Shown here piece after piece: positions 37,901-48,600 of a stretch of DNA of 64,000 bases (its first letter is position 1; every line of letters starts with the position of its first letter). The notes beneath the pieces are model-generated. The model worked only from the letters and a program-made list of their open reading frames with translations. It was not told the DNA's origin and did not search any database. A program made the translations under genes and the position numbers. This DNA comes from Apteryx mantelli (taxonomy: Eukaryota; Chordata; Aves; Apterygiformes; Apterygidae): contig NC_089983.1 of NCBI RefSeq assembly GCF_036417845.1, positions 50,595,297-50,659,296 of the forward strand, written 5' to 3'.

Positions 37901-39874
37901 ATGCGCTAGTTTACCCTGAGGGGTGTGCAGGCAGCTATATTCCTCTAAAAGGGAGAGCGGCACGATTCAGGCACAAATCACCTGTGGCATCTTTCAAACA
38001 CGTGGGGACCCTTCAAAATCCTAAGGTAAGCTAGCATTCAAGATTTTGAAGGCCAGGGATTGCCCTCATTTCAGTTAGCACTGTAACCGTTATTTATGCA
38101 GTGCCAGAATCATGTTTCTGTTATGCTAAGACCCTTACTTCTTTGGTACTTTTCCCCTAAAAATCTGTGGGCATTTATAAACTTAATACCTTCATTGCTA
38201 CCAGAAAAGGCAGGAAGCACACGCAAACTAAGATAGCTGCAGACAGTTGTTTCTGCAGTCGCTTGTGGCAGCTGCATAGCATTTCCAAGAGCACGCATGC
38301 ACGGTCACGACAGCGAGTACCTGGGACTGCTCAGGGCAAGGCAGAGCTGTGCCCAGCGAGGACCCTGAAAAAAGCCAGGACCAGTCCTAAACATTGATTC
38401 TTCCCACTGGACCACAGATGAGGAATTACATTATCACCAGCACGTTTGTAGAGTTAGTCAATATAATAAAACACGTCTCAGGCTGCAGCAGTATAAAATC
38501 ATACCACAGTGTGACCACTCATATAAACATTTATAAATGTGCACTTACATGGGGAGAGAAAAGGAGAGAGAGCTGACACGTATAATAATAAACCGCATAT
38601 AAGGTGAAAGGGTTAATGATGCACGTAAATCCAAGCTGATCGGCCTTTGCAGAACTCGGGGATGAGGTAAGCGCTCTGTGCAGAGCGGTTCTCATGCCCC
38701 ATGTACACATGTTGCAATTTATTTTTAACGAACGTGGCCACGTCACGGCCATTATCGTAAGCTTCTCTCTGAGCCAGGAACGATTGCCACACAAACTGTT
38801 TCTCTATCACAACCACTTGTCACTAAACGCAATTCAGCAACGGCATTCCCAAGTTCTGTCTGGTTCTGGCTTTGCGTTACCTTCCCAGACTTGTACAAAA
38901 AGAAGGATTAAGTGCACTTCTGTTACTGCATAAAGCAAAGCCTTAAGTGCACAAATACTGTGTACAAGCTTTCTCATAATAATTTGTTTATAAAGCGTTG
39001 CAAACATTTTCTATGTAGGCTGCTTCCTGCTGCACAAACAGACAAAAGTCAGAATCGCTTAGCTGACAATTTATAGCAACAGCAAAAGAGAGTTTTGTCG
39101 GACTCCAAACACCAGAAACTTACCGCCTTAGGAATGAAAAGCAAAGACAAAAGGGACAACCAAACTAGCAACGTTACCTGCAGCAAAATAATTTAAAATC
39201 TAGATGGAAATAACTCATGAGAAGTGCTTTCTATGAGAGTGGCAGAGCCCACAGAAGTCCAAAGAGGCCACTAAACCGAAGTAAATTCAAGTTTAAAGAA
39301 ACACCCAGACAACAAGAGCCTCTTTTGACTCACAGCACAGCTGTAAATTGAGAAGAAATACAGCCTGGACAGGATCTCAGTCGCAAAAGCACTTCATGTT
39401 CAGAAGTCCCCTAAAGGTAGGACTCCTCTTAGGCACGCTCATCTCAGAAACTTGCCACGCTCCGGTTGCTTTAAAGATTTCGTTATAATCCAAAAAACAT
39501 GCTGGGCTGAACGGACGCTACAGAAATCCCTCTTACCTCCTGAAATCAAGCAAGAGTTGACTCTGGCCTGTTAGATTCCACAGAAAATCTTTAAAATTAC
39601 TTTGAAAACTCTACAGTTTCCCGCCTATACTTGCAAACGGAGAAAAACAACTAGGTCTCCTGTCAGGAGCAAGCCTTACAGAAGGTTAAAAGCAACCACA
39701 TACCTGCTTGCGTCCCCGGGGAAAGGTCCCCACCGTGTTTGCCAGGGTCTGAATTCTTCTGTTATCCATCTGCGAACCGCACACCGGGTCCCCGCACGGC
39801 GCGTAAGCTGAGCTGACGCTGAACCCTACAAAACCGGCATTGTGATTTTGCTGAATGAGCCTTCTTAAAGACAT
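22480..39874 (-). CDS. CYTIP: CYTIP (cytohesin-interacting PDZ adaptor), complete in eight coding exons
   Basis: CYTIP is a leukocyte scaffold that binds cytohesin-1 through a coiled coil and limits integrin adhesion; it is related to tamalin/GRASP. Exons in transcript order: 39874-39704, 35498-35449, 35064-35010, 31452-31350, 31221-31128, 30336-30267, 23764-23698, 22952-22480. All phases match, giving 360 codons against about 359 in human. Residues 1-57 include [13 protein letters not shown]...PRGRKQ, and residues 58-74 are Ser-rich ([11 protein letters not shown]). The PDZ domain spans about 75-165, with FGFEIQ as the ligand-binding loop, then [18 protein letters not shown] and [16 protein letters not shown] coiled coil follows at about 165-203 (METKL-like, [18 protein letters not shown]). 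The Ser-rich tail ends [16 protein letters not shown], a near-invariant ending. Introns range from about 130 bp to 6.5 kb. Confidence 0.96.
22953..23697 (-). other. CYTIP intron 7
   Basis: 745 bp with a 12-base G run at 23434-23445. No other feature recognised. Confidence 0.75.
23698..23764 (-). CDS. CYTIP: CYTIP coding exon 7 (coiled coil)
   Basis: 67 bp encoding [20 protein letters not shown] and LH. The acceptor is attcttcacag and the donor CTGCATG|gtgagt, phase 0 to 1. It matches the mammalian cytohesin-binding coiled coil. Confidence 0.94.
23765..30266 (-). other. CYTIP intron 6
   Basis: 6.5 kb, the largest CYTIP intron. It has CpG-dense patches at about 26100-27000 and 28700-29460, A/T runs (24362-24378, 25313-25326), and a solo LTR at about 29594-30129. 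No extra exon recognised. Confidence 0.7.
29594..30129 (+). mobile_element. Solo LTR of an endogenous retrovirus-like element, in CYTIP intron 6
   Basis: A 536-bp unit bounded by inverted ends TGTCACC (29594-29600) and GGTGACA (30123-30129). It has a TATAAA box at 29990-29995 and an AATAAA signal at 30061-30066 followed by a U5-like tail, the layout of a retroviral LTR. Flanking hexamers GGCAAC (29588-29593) and GGTAAG (30130-30135) agree at 4 of 6 positions and may be a worn target-site duplication. No retroviral coding region or primer-binding site is adjacent, so it reads as a solo LTR. It is antisense to CYTIP. I cannot name the family. Confidence 0.65.
30267..30336 (-). CDS. CYTIP: CYTIP coding exon 6 (PDZ end, coiled-coil start)
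   Basis: 70 bp encoding [20 protein letters not shown] and ILK. The acceptor is tctttacgcag and the donor TTGAAG|gtaata, phase 2 to 0. Confidence 0.93.
31128..31221 (-). CDS. CYTIP: CYTIP coding exon 5 (PDZ)
   Basis: 94 bp encoding [20 protein letters not shown] and [12 protein letters not shown], the second half of the PDZ domain. The acceptor is ctttaacag and the donor TTTAAG|gtaagc. Confidence 0.94.
31350..31452 (-). CDS. CYTIP: CYTIP coding exon 4 (PDZ)
   Basis: 103 bp encoding [30 protein letters not shown] and QIG. The PDZ strand and helix motif [10 protein letters not shown] is nearly identical to mammalian CYTIP. Phase 0 to 1. Confidence 0.95.
31453..35009 (-). other. CYTIP intron 3
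   Basis: 3.6 kb of AT-rich DNA. No exon, repeat family or structured element recognised. Confidence 0.75.
35010..35064 (-). CDS. CYTIP: CYTIP coding exon 3 (start of PDZ)
   Basis: 55 bp encoding [22 protein letters not shown] is the PDZ carboxylate-binding loop. The acceptor is tttttcttacag and the donor ATTCAG|gtagga, phase 0. Confidence 0.93.
35449..35498 (-). CDS. CYTIP: CYTIP coding exon 2
   Basis: 50 bp, phase 0 to 2, encoding [16 protein letters not shown] plus a split Arg. The acceptor is ttctaattccag and the donor CACAAAG|gtatga. It matches the Ser-rich linker before the PDZ domain. Confidence 0.92.
35499..39703 (-). other. CYTIP intron 1
   Basis: 4.2 kb, AT-rich, with A-runs at about 37064-37081 and 37730-37751. 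No coding exon recognised. Confidence 0.75.
39704..39874 (-). CDS. CYTIP: CYTIP coding exon 1
   Basis: 57 codons starting [10 protein letters not shown] at ATG 39874. The donor is CGCAAGCAG|gtatgt, phase 0. It contains [20 protein letters not shown], matching the mammalian N-terminus. Confidence 0.94.
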
Positions 39875-39959
39875 GTTGGTGGAAGGTCATTTAAAAAGGC
39901 ATTGCTAAATACTGCGGCATGACTGAGGAAACTAAAACATGCTCTCCCCTCCGAGCAAT

Positions 39960-40010
39960 CGAAAAGCATGAAAACGGAAAGAAAATCATGTGACTTGTGG
40001 TTTAGGTGCG
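39960..40010. promoter_or_regulatory. RUNX- and ETS-like motifs upstream of CYTIP
   Basis: TGTGGTTT (39996-40003), a RUNX consensus, lies about 120 bp upstream of the CYTIP start codon. A CGGAAA ETS-like core (39975-39980) is nearby. Both motif classes are typical of leukocyte promoters. The motifs are seen; their use is inferred. Confidence 0.3.
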
Positions 40011-42462
40011 TATTACATAAATCTCTTCTTGAGATCACCAGTGCTACTCAGTACACTTTATGATCATAGGAGAGTTAAGAATTAGGCCTGGCAATTAAAG
40101 AAATCTGCTTATTTTTCCATTCCTGCACACAAGCACAATTCTCATTAAAGAGCTGCTACTTTCCCTAATAATTTGTGTTCAAAGCACTATTTGCCTTAGA
40201 AACTTGCCTGAATTCAAGTTGATCGCTCTTTTACTTGCTCAGCACCCCTCGCATCGCTCAGATTACCTTTCGGCAAAGATGGGAACAGTAATGCTTTCAC
40301 TGGATATTCGTTTCACTTCGTGACCTCCCAATCACAGGGAAGCAAGAACTGAGGGCCACAACCCGAAAGTACAAGCTGGGAACGCTGCTCTGCCCTTGCT
40401 GCGCAGCGCTGTTAGAAGAGCATTTGCATTTTGGTGCTAAGAAGCGCTGCCCTAACCAGCAAACTGGGTTTGAGAGCGAGCAGAAACGTAAATACAGGGA
40501 CCGAAGGCCTCGGCAGAGCCAAGGGACTAAGGCGGTGCTAGGGAGAGCCGAAGCCGAAAGCTACCCGAGGTCCTTCCTGCTGGCTGGCAGCCAGGGCCGA
40601 AGGTCTGCGGCAGGGGCGGCGCGCAGACGAGCAGAGAGGTGAAGCGCTGCGCCGACGCGGGCGCCTGTGCGCGAGCGGCCAGGCAGGCGGAGGGGGCCGA
40701 TAACGATTTCCAGAAACACCACAGACGCCCTTGTTTCCTGACCTGCTGTCCGTCAACCGCGCCGTGCAAACACACAGGTATTAACCCTGCGTTCCCCCTC
40801 CCCAAGGTGTTTGTTCCGTGCATCTCATACGGTGCAAAACTGAGACGATGTCCGGTCAGCCAAAAATTCCTACGGAAGAGCAATACTGTCAACTCTTTGT
40901 CATACCAAAGCGAACCTGGGATCTCACCCAGTTTTGCACAGGCACAGATTCGCTTCCGTGGGTATCTGTAGCTTTAAAATCAGATTTTATGCTGAGTTCC
41001 CTCTTGGAAAGGTTTTTATGCCAGCAGCCAAAAAATTTGAGCGGATTCATTCAATTCTGTTTTGAAATTTTGGGCTGTTTTGCTTTTTCCCTCCAGTTAT
41101 CCTCCTACCTGCTGTTCATTTTGGTTTGTTTTTTTTTTTAAATACCCTTTAGATTTTAATAACCCTTAGATAGATGACCTGCTCCCTGGATTTTATGGAC
41201 AAACCAGAAAAAGCACCGCAAAGCCCAGTTACAAAGTAGTGACGTGTATCTCAGCTTCCTCTTGGCTACAGGTAAGTAGTTCAAAAGCAGAAACAGAAAT
41301 CAGGATAGACCACAGCAAGTCCCTCTCCTCCTCTCCCTGCTATGCAAAATACCGGCTCCAAAAATAGCCCCTGCATAGGAGCTGACATTGCCGCTTTCAG
41401 ATACCAGCAAAAAGGCAAGGTGGAAACTGGCCACGCTGCAACAAGTCAATGCTTTAGCCAGAGATGCTTGCCAGCTCTATCAGCTTCACCTCCTTTGCCC
41501 CTGGTGAAGTCCAATATTCATGTGGATTAAGAAATGCTTCAGTGGAGCTCTGAAGCTGATTTAAAAAGCTCCAAAATCCTATGTAGCCTGCCAGGCGTGA
41601 CTGCTCTTCTGCCAGGATTGTCTGCTTCTGATGGCCCAAACCAGCTGGTGAGGTAGGCTAGATGTCCTGATGGAACTTGTATGAAATTCACTCTGATTTT
41701 TGGTTGAGACAGCTAGACAAATACTGGGGAAATAACTTTATAAAGGAACCAGAGTTTGCTACAAGTAACCTTAGCTGGCATTTGAACCTCTGAGAGGGAA
41801 ATGTAGAGTTTTGACTCCCACAACAGAACATTAACAAAGATTTATGAGTTGTGTTCGTTTTTCTCAGCAGAGACTTCGAGAACATCCGACTCCCAACAGA
41901 AAAGGCCAGTACACATGCCAGGTGGCAGAGGTCACAGCACACAGGCAGGAGAGCTTAAGGGATGCTGCCAGAACTGCAAGGGAGTAACATATTACAGTGA
42001 GGTGAGGACTCTTGCATTTCGTTTCTGCTAACCTTGTGGAAGCACAGTGACGACTGGTATGATCTGTCACAACTCATGTCACAACATTTTAATTCAGAGC
42101 TGATTTGCACACCTTTTATAATTGTTCCACGTCTATAAATGATTGAAGAGGAAGTATAGGTATGGGTGTCTGGCTACAGCTAGAAGTTTCTTTCTGATTC
42201 ACAAAAAAATAAAACCGTTTCTCCTCTAATGCTGGAAATAGGTCCATTTTTGGACTGCAGAGCATTATAAATCACATCAGGATCTCAGCAGAAACTCAGG
42301 ATAAGTAAAACTATGAGCATGGAGGGATGGATCTGTCCAATTAAAAGATAAGTAAAATTTAACTCCTGACACTTTTTTTTTTTTTGCTTAGCTGATTTTA
42401 ATCATATTTCTGCCATAGTAAGTCTATTTTTCTCCTACTGCTTTGTTCAGCCACTTCCTCTG
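40011..42462. other. Region between the CYTIP 5' end and the unrecognised minus-strand gene
   Basis: A CpG-dense patch at 40420-40830 lies about 0.6-1 kb upstream of the CYTIP start and may belong to its promoter. The remainder is AT-rich. A minus-strand ATTAAA (complement of TTTAAT near 42397) sits about 65 bp past the stop at 42463 and could end the gene described next. No other gene recognised. Confidence 0.5.
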
Positions 42463-42626
42463 TTAGTTCACATAGGCCAGAAGAGAAGATGCCTCACTTT
42501 CATTTCCTGTACAACTGTAGATCAACACATATCTAGTCACAGCATCGGCATGGGAGAGCTGCAGGATGTTCTTTACAAAGCTCTCAAGAAGCACATCCAT
42601 GTATCCTTCAAGGTACTCTTCAGTGC
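42463..42626 (-). CDS. Unrecognised gene, terminal coding exon
   Basis: 164 bp. The acceptor is ggttgtccttttag before GCACTGAAG; the stop TAA is at 42465-42463. It encodes TEEYLEGYMDVLLESFVKNI, then LQLSHADAVTRYVLIYSC, and ends SLLAYVN. The phase fits exon d after a 6-kb intron. Confidence 0.65.
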
Positions 42627-45600
42627 CTAAAAGGACAACCATGAAAACATGTTTTCACACACATTACCAACCATAATTTGGTAGATATCTCACTGTAATT
42701 TTTTTTTAATATTGTGACATATCGTCTTGCCTTCCTTTTTCAAGCAAAAAACCTGATAATTATAGGAGCAAGGTGAAATATTCTGTAAGAACTACAGCAA
42801 ACCAGATATTATGAGCTCTTGAAAAATACTTCATTGCTTCAGAAACATTCAGTGCTAAAAAGGAAATAAAAAAATGATATGAAAAAGACCTGAGTTACCT
42901 AAATTTGCATACTTAAGCAGCGAATCATTTTCTAGCCCCTTGCTAAAATACTTCACCTTCAAAAGTCCTCTCTTACAGGACTTGTAAATCCTGATGACTA
43001 AAACAGTGTCTAGCGGGAAAACTTAACTCACAAATAGCTCTGAGGCAGATGGGCAAATCACTAGAAACAACAAAAAGCACTCCCGGAATGTGACGTGTCT
43101 TCATGAAATTTAGACACACAGAAATTACCATACTGGGTCAGACAAGCTGATGAAGTCCACTAACAGGTGGATGCTCTCAGGAAAGAGCTCACAAGTATAA
43201 TGAAGCATTTCACAGTTTGGGAAAATTGAATAGTGTTGGCCTGCACAGGGCTGTCCACACCATGCAAGTCCCATGCAGACTTGGTCTCTCCATGTCATTG
43301 GAAGAGGCCTCCATTTTTAGAGGGCCTTTTGGGAGACATTAGGGTAGGAGGCTGTGAATCAGAAGAGCAACTGCAGAGATTGAAGCATAGAAGAGAACTA
43401 AGCAAAAAAGGGCCTCGGCTGGTGACACCCTTGACCTTCCTCCTCGAATACCCTCAAAACCTAAAAAGCAGGGGAGATCCAGTTTTGGCTAGTGATGGAT
43501 TTGTAGCTTCACCTCCTCGTCAAGAGGAGCCGTTGGATCTACCTCTAAGCCCTCTCCAGTTCTGAACTCCTTGCAGAAGGAACTATATGCACAGAATCTT
43601 GCTCAAAGAGGTCTCATTCTTGCCTGACCCCTAGACATTAGTAAAATCCTAATAGTAATAACTGATCTGTTCTTGTCCCAAAATTTTCCCGTCTAGACCA
43701 GACAATAACAGCACTCAATATTAAATCTAAAACAGTGGCTTGGAAACAAGCAATGCAAAAGTCTACAACCATTTGCAGACCTGAACTCCATCATCCCTAT
43801 CCAAGATAAAATGGTACCCATTGCTTTTCAGAAGTAGTGTGAATCTCCCTGAACACTGGGTGAGGTCTTAAAGTTTCCTGCTCAGGCCTAGACGTGAGGT
43901 GAAATCCCACCTTTCTGAAAGCCTGGCAAGTTGGCAGGTTAGCTGTATTGAGCAAACAGATTTATTTCATGACTGCATGACCTAGCTCTTCTCCTTTACC
44001 ACGTGGCAGTTTCCATCCCTAAGAGATTCTGCTCTTTTTAACAGTGCCCAAAGGGTGCTGACAAATCACGAGACTATGTCTGCATGTCTCAGTATTTCCA
44101 TCTTGTTCAATCCTTTTGCTTGTTCAGACTTTAATAAAACTGAAAATCAGGTGTCACTCGCAGCAGACGGTCTTCATTCTACCTTAGTGGGCCATGTGAC
44201 CACTTCACCAGTAATTACCAGTTAGAATAAGCTATCTAACAACATTAGGTGGCACAAAGGGAAAACAAAGCGCCAGGCTAGAAATGAAACAGAAATTGAA
44301 CCTTGAAAATATCTCCCCATAAAAAACAGGCAGATATTTATGCAAAGTACAGAATGATTTTCCATCTCATAAGAATTTAAGATTTTTTCAACATTTTCAT
44401 TTTCTCAAAAAAGATTTAAAAGAAAAGTGAAATCACAGATTTTCACCAAAGAATTTTACAAAATCAAGCTGACAGCAATAGACACAACCGCACTGTTGGG
44501 GGATTCTGCCAAGGTTAGTTTCACCACTGCCTGGTGATCCTGACTGTACACCATCCAAAGCGGGAGAAGTACGGATCTACAGGCCTCTTACTGCTTGACA
44601 GACTTGTGTCTGACTGAAGCACCTTAAATTCTGATCTCTTTATTCATTTGCATTTCTTAAAATAAGTGCTATTTTAAAAACTGAAAGTTGTTCTGGCCCC
44701 AAACCGAAACAGTTATTTTTGTCAAAACTGGAATACTTCAGTATCAGCAATGTCAAAACTTTTTTAAAAAGTGGAGATTTTATCAAAGTTGATCCTTTTC
44801 TGTAAACAGTCCCAAGTTAAACAAACCAAAATTTTCTTGACCTGTCCCAACATCCACCAGAAAAAAGAAGGGTGGGGAGGAACCTGGACCAAACACACCC
44901 AACCAATTTTTCACTGCACCTCTGACAAAGGGTGGATCAGACTCTCAGGCCTAGGAAAGACTTGTTCAGCTTAAACTCCTTCCAGAGGTAAGAGCTGAAC
45001 ACAGACCTTAAAAATTGAAAGCACTCTCTTCTCGATCACTGGATGTAACCAGACAGGAAAAAAAAACAACTTTTTACTGGATTCTGTGTTTTTAATTCAC
45101 GCTAATTCAGGTTACCCGTGTTGGGTTTCTTCTTGAAGTCATATTCTCTGACACACAAGTCAGTGGTGTGCAAAGAGATGTGATTTTGCAAGCCAGCCTA
45201 TTGGCTCTGTCAATATCCATGTGAAATGAGGTATAGAACTGGGATATTATATAATAATCTTAATAATTTCAGCAAAATCTTTTTTTTTTCTAAAGTAGAA
45301 AATGGAAATTGAAAATGGAAAATGAAAAAAAAAATAGAATCAGTCTGAACCACGCTTTTTACTGCCATGTAATACTCAAGACATGGATTGCAATTACTTA
45401 CATTATGACAAAGCACATTTTTTCATCATATGCAAAAAGCTCTTGTTCTTAAATGAAGAGTATGTTAATGAATTAAATTCCCTGAGGGCACCAGCTTTGG
45501 AGGACTGAGGAAAAGACATGTAATAAAAGCAGCGACAGCTTAATCTGTAGCACTAGAAACAGCTGACACACCATCCTTGTCAGTCACCCTCAGGATCTCT

Positions 45601-48600
45601 TCCAGAATATTTTGCATTACACCATGTTATACCACTGCATGTCGCACCTATGTTGTATCTGAATATTTTAAAAACAAAATGACTTATACGTAGAGGCATT
45701 GCTGAGAAACAGGTTTAAAATGTCAACCTTGAAGGGTAGGGTGACTGTAATTAGTGATGCGATCTTGGCGTCTGATAGTCTGTACAGGATCACCGCTATT
45801 TTTTTATGGCTTTCTGCACTTCACAGCAGTGTGACCAGGGTCCCCGGTGCAGCCAGGACATTTCTGGAACCAAGAGTCAGTTCTGGCCCCGCAAGGAAAC
45901 GTTTCAAGAGAAGCCTCGTCTCGCTCCCAGCTGGGACGCAGGACTGCCGCTTCCTCTCAGGTCCTGGCAACGCGCTCAGCGCCAGCAGGCACGACTCAGA
46001 GGCTCTGCTCCGCTGCCTGGCCTAGGGTGATTTGTGCCTTTTCTATTATATGTGTGCATTTGTATTATTTGCATTACACGTACGCACTGCTGGATGCCCT
46101 GGACTCTTTGCCCGGCCCTGGTCACATAACACATTGCAAGGGGCACATCGTTTTTCCTGGCGTCTGATGGAGGCAGCAAACCACCTGCATCTTATTTTAA
46201 CCTTTCTGTATAGATATCTGGTCAGCCTGTCATAGTGTCTCTGTGATACTTTTTTAATAAGGACCTTCATATTCTTCTCTGCTACATTTCCATTTTACAT
46301 TCTCTTTGTAAATTATGTTTTTCTTTTTCTTCTATTTTTTCCATTCCATCTGATATGTCTCCTCCTTTACTTCATTTTATTTTAATTTTTATTTCCTTCA
46401 GTCTGAAAATGTTATTTATAGTTGAGATTGAAGAACTTTCCAGTAATCTGCCAAGATGTAGGCAGGCAAACAAGGGTTCAGACAGGGTCCAAATGAGTGA
46501 TACTCAGCATTACAAAATGCCAATACTGGTTTGACTGTCAGCTCTCTGGAGAAAGGACCAGCATTTTGTTCCGAGTTTTTATTGTACCTAATACAAGCAT
46601 TTCCTTTATGAAGCACAGACTGATCAAACATTAAAGCTTAAAATATTACATGAAAACATACTGAATTCAGATTTTTGACAAAGAGAGGTTTCTGTCAGAG
46701 TCTCAGTCTAGTCCTAGTCCTAAACCACAATACAATGTCACTACAAAACTCCCAAAATAGTAACCCTATGTGATAGAAACAAGAACAAAATTAGTGTCTG
46801 CACAGATGAAAATCCATTCTAACTTAATTCAGACAAGTTAATTTTAAGTAATATTTAAATTTAAAAGGAAGATTTATAAAATCCATTAGTAAATATCATT
46901 TAACAATCAACACGATTAAATTCCAAGTAAAACTGCAGAATATAACATTTTCCTGTCTATATTCTAAAAGCAAAGATTGGGGGGGGGGGGGTGAAAAGAT
47001 GCACCTGTGATAAAGGCATTTCCTGAACCTGAAGTTGCAACTCTAGTTCCCAGCTCTGCGACTGATTTCCTGTATGGTCTATACAGGCTTCTTCTGTAAA
47101 ATGGGTTTAGGTTTCCTGGCTCTGTAAGCGGGTTTTTCTACCAACCCAGAAAGATAGGACTGTTGACACAGCGGTACACTTTCCACCCCCATTACCAAAA
47201 ATCTAGTCTAAACAAAAGTTAGTTAAAATCCAGGTTTTGCAAGAGACAAAGGTGATACAGCAGGCAGGAAAATAATATTTTCCCCTTTTAAAGAGGTATT
47301 GACAATGTTTTGTCAATTAACATTAATTAACATTAAGGCAGGGATTTCTTCTTTTTTTTTTTTTCCCCCCCAAACAGGTCTTGATTTCTTGTCTGAATTA
47401 TCCTGTAACTCTCAGAGGAATATAACTTTTTCCTTCAGCCAAAGGTTGGGTTAGCATTAGTATATATTACTTAGCAGAGCCAGTTAAAAATATGGCCACC
47501 GAAGCATTCTTATAGTTGGCAAATATTTATAAATTGATCGTTTGCAATGAGAAAAAAAAAATATATTCTGGCCCAAGCTCAAACTATTTCAGTTTGTAAA
47601 TGCTATCAGAGTGCCCCACAGAAGTTCACATTTCCAGTTAATGTCTCCTCTTTATGCTAGACTGCCTACTACTACTATATTTCTTGCGAGTTTCCCTGCT
47701 CTCTCCCCTCCACATCAGCTTCAAAAGACAGTTGCAAGAACAGAGGACCTCAAAGTGTCAGGAGGAGAGAGGCGCAGGCCTCCACTCTCCCCTGGAACTT
47801 TGGAAAAAATGGTGCATTTCCACAGAAAAAGTTCACCCCTCCAGAAACCAGTGTCTTGCAACAGAGAAATGTTCTGTCAGAAAATAGCTAATAAATTAAT
47901 CTGTAGCTGACGAATAACAAGTCACTGTGGTCTCTGGGTCTTTCCTTGTAGACAGATTTGCATACCATACTAACAAAACATGGACATTTGTAGAAATATG
48001 TCCTTCACTTCTGTACCTGGGAAAGTGTTCAAGCAGATTCAGAGGGAACTGGGAACTGACCCTGTTCATTTTAAGCATCTTTCACCTTCTCTGTGCTGCT
48101 TGTTCAGAGGGGAAGAAAAAAATTATGGCAGGGAGGAAAGCTGTCTAATTTTTCCTGAGAAAAATAAGCTGCATCTCAGGGATGGCATCTGCTTACTTGT
48201 TAAAGCAAGCTGAGTAATGTAGAGACCGCTGTGACTCAAAGCCTCTTCCTCCTTTCCTGCTCACCATCATTTTGCTAAGTGCCTTTGAAAATAAACAAAG
48301 TGCATTTCAGTTCCTCAAGTAATCTTCTTTTACGTTTTTGAAACCAAGTGACTCATCTCCAAACAAGCTGAGAAAAGAAACAAATAAAATCTTCCATCAG
48401 AACAGACAGACATAAATTAGGCCAAGTTGTTCTAGCAACCGAGTTCTAATACTTCCTAGCAGGGGCAGCACGCGTGCCTGAAGATCACTAGTGCTGTTCC
48501 AGTGCTGAGAGTCCTTCCCGTGCCGCTCAGCGTCACCAGAACGGGAGCAGGACCATGCAACGCCAATGCGCATGGCCAGCACCGCTCTGCTGACCCACCG

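Noticed and set aside
48456-48598. Extension of exon d past gtgggt
   Set aside because: The frame can be read further, but only the donor at 48598 gives the phase needed for the terminal exon at 42626.
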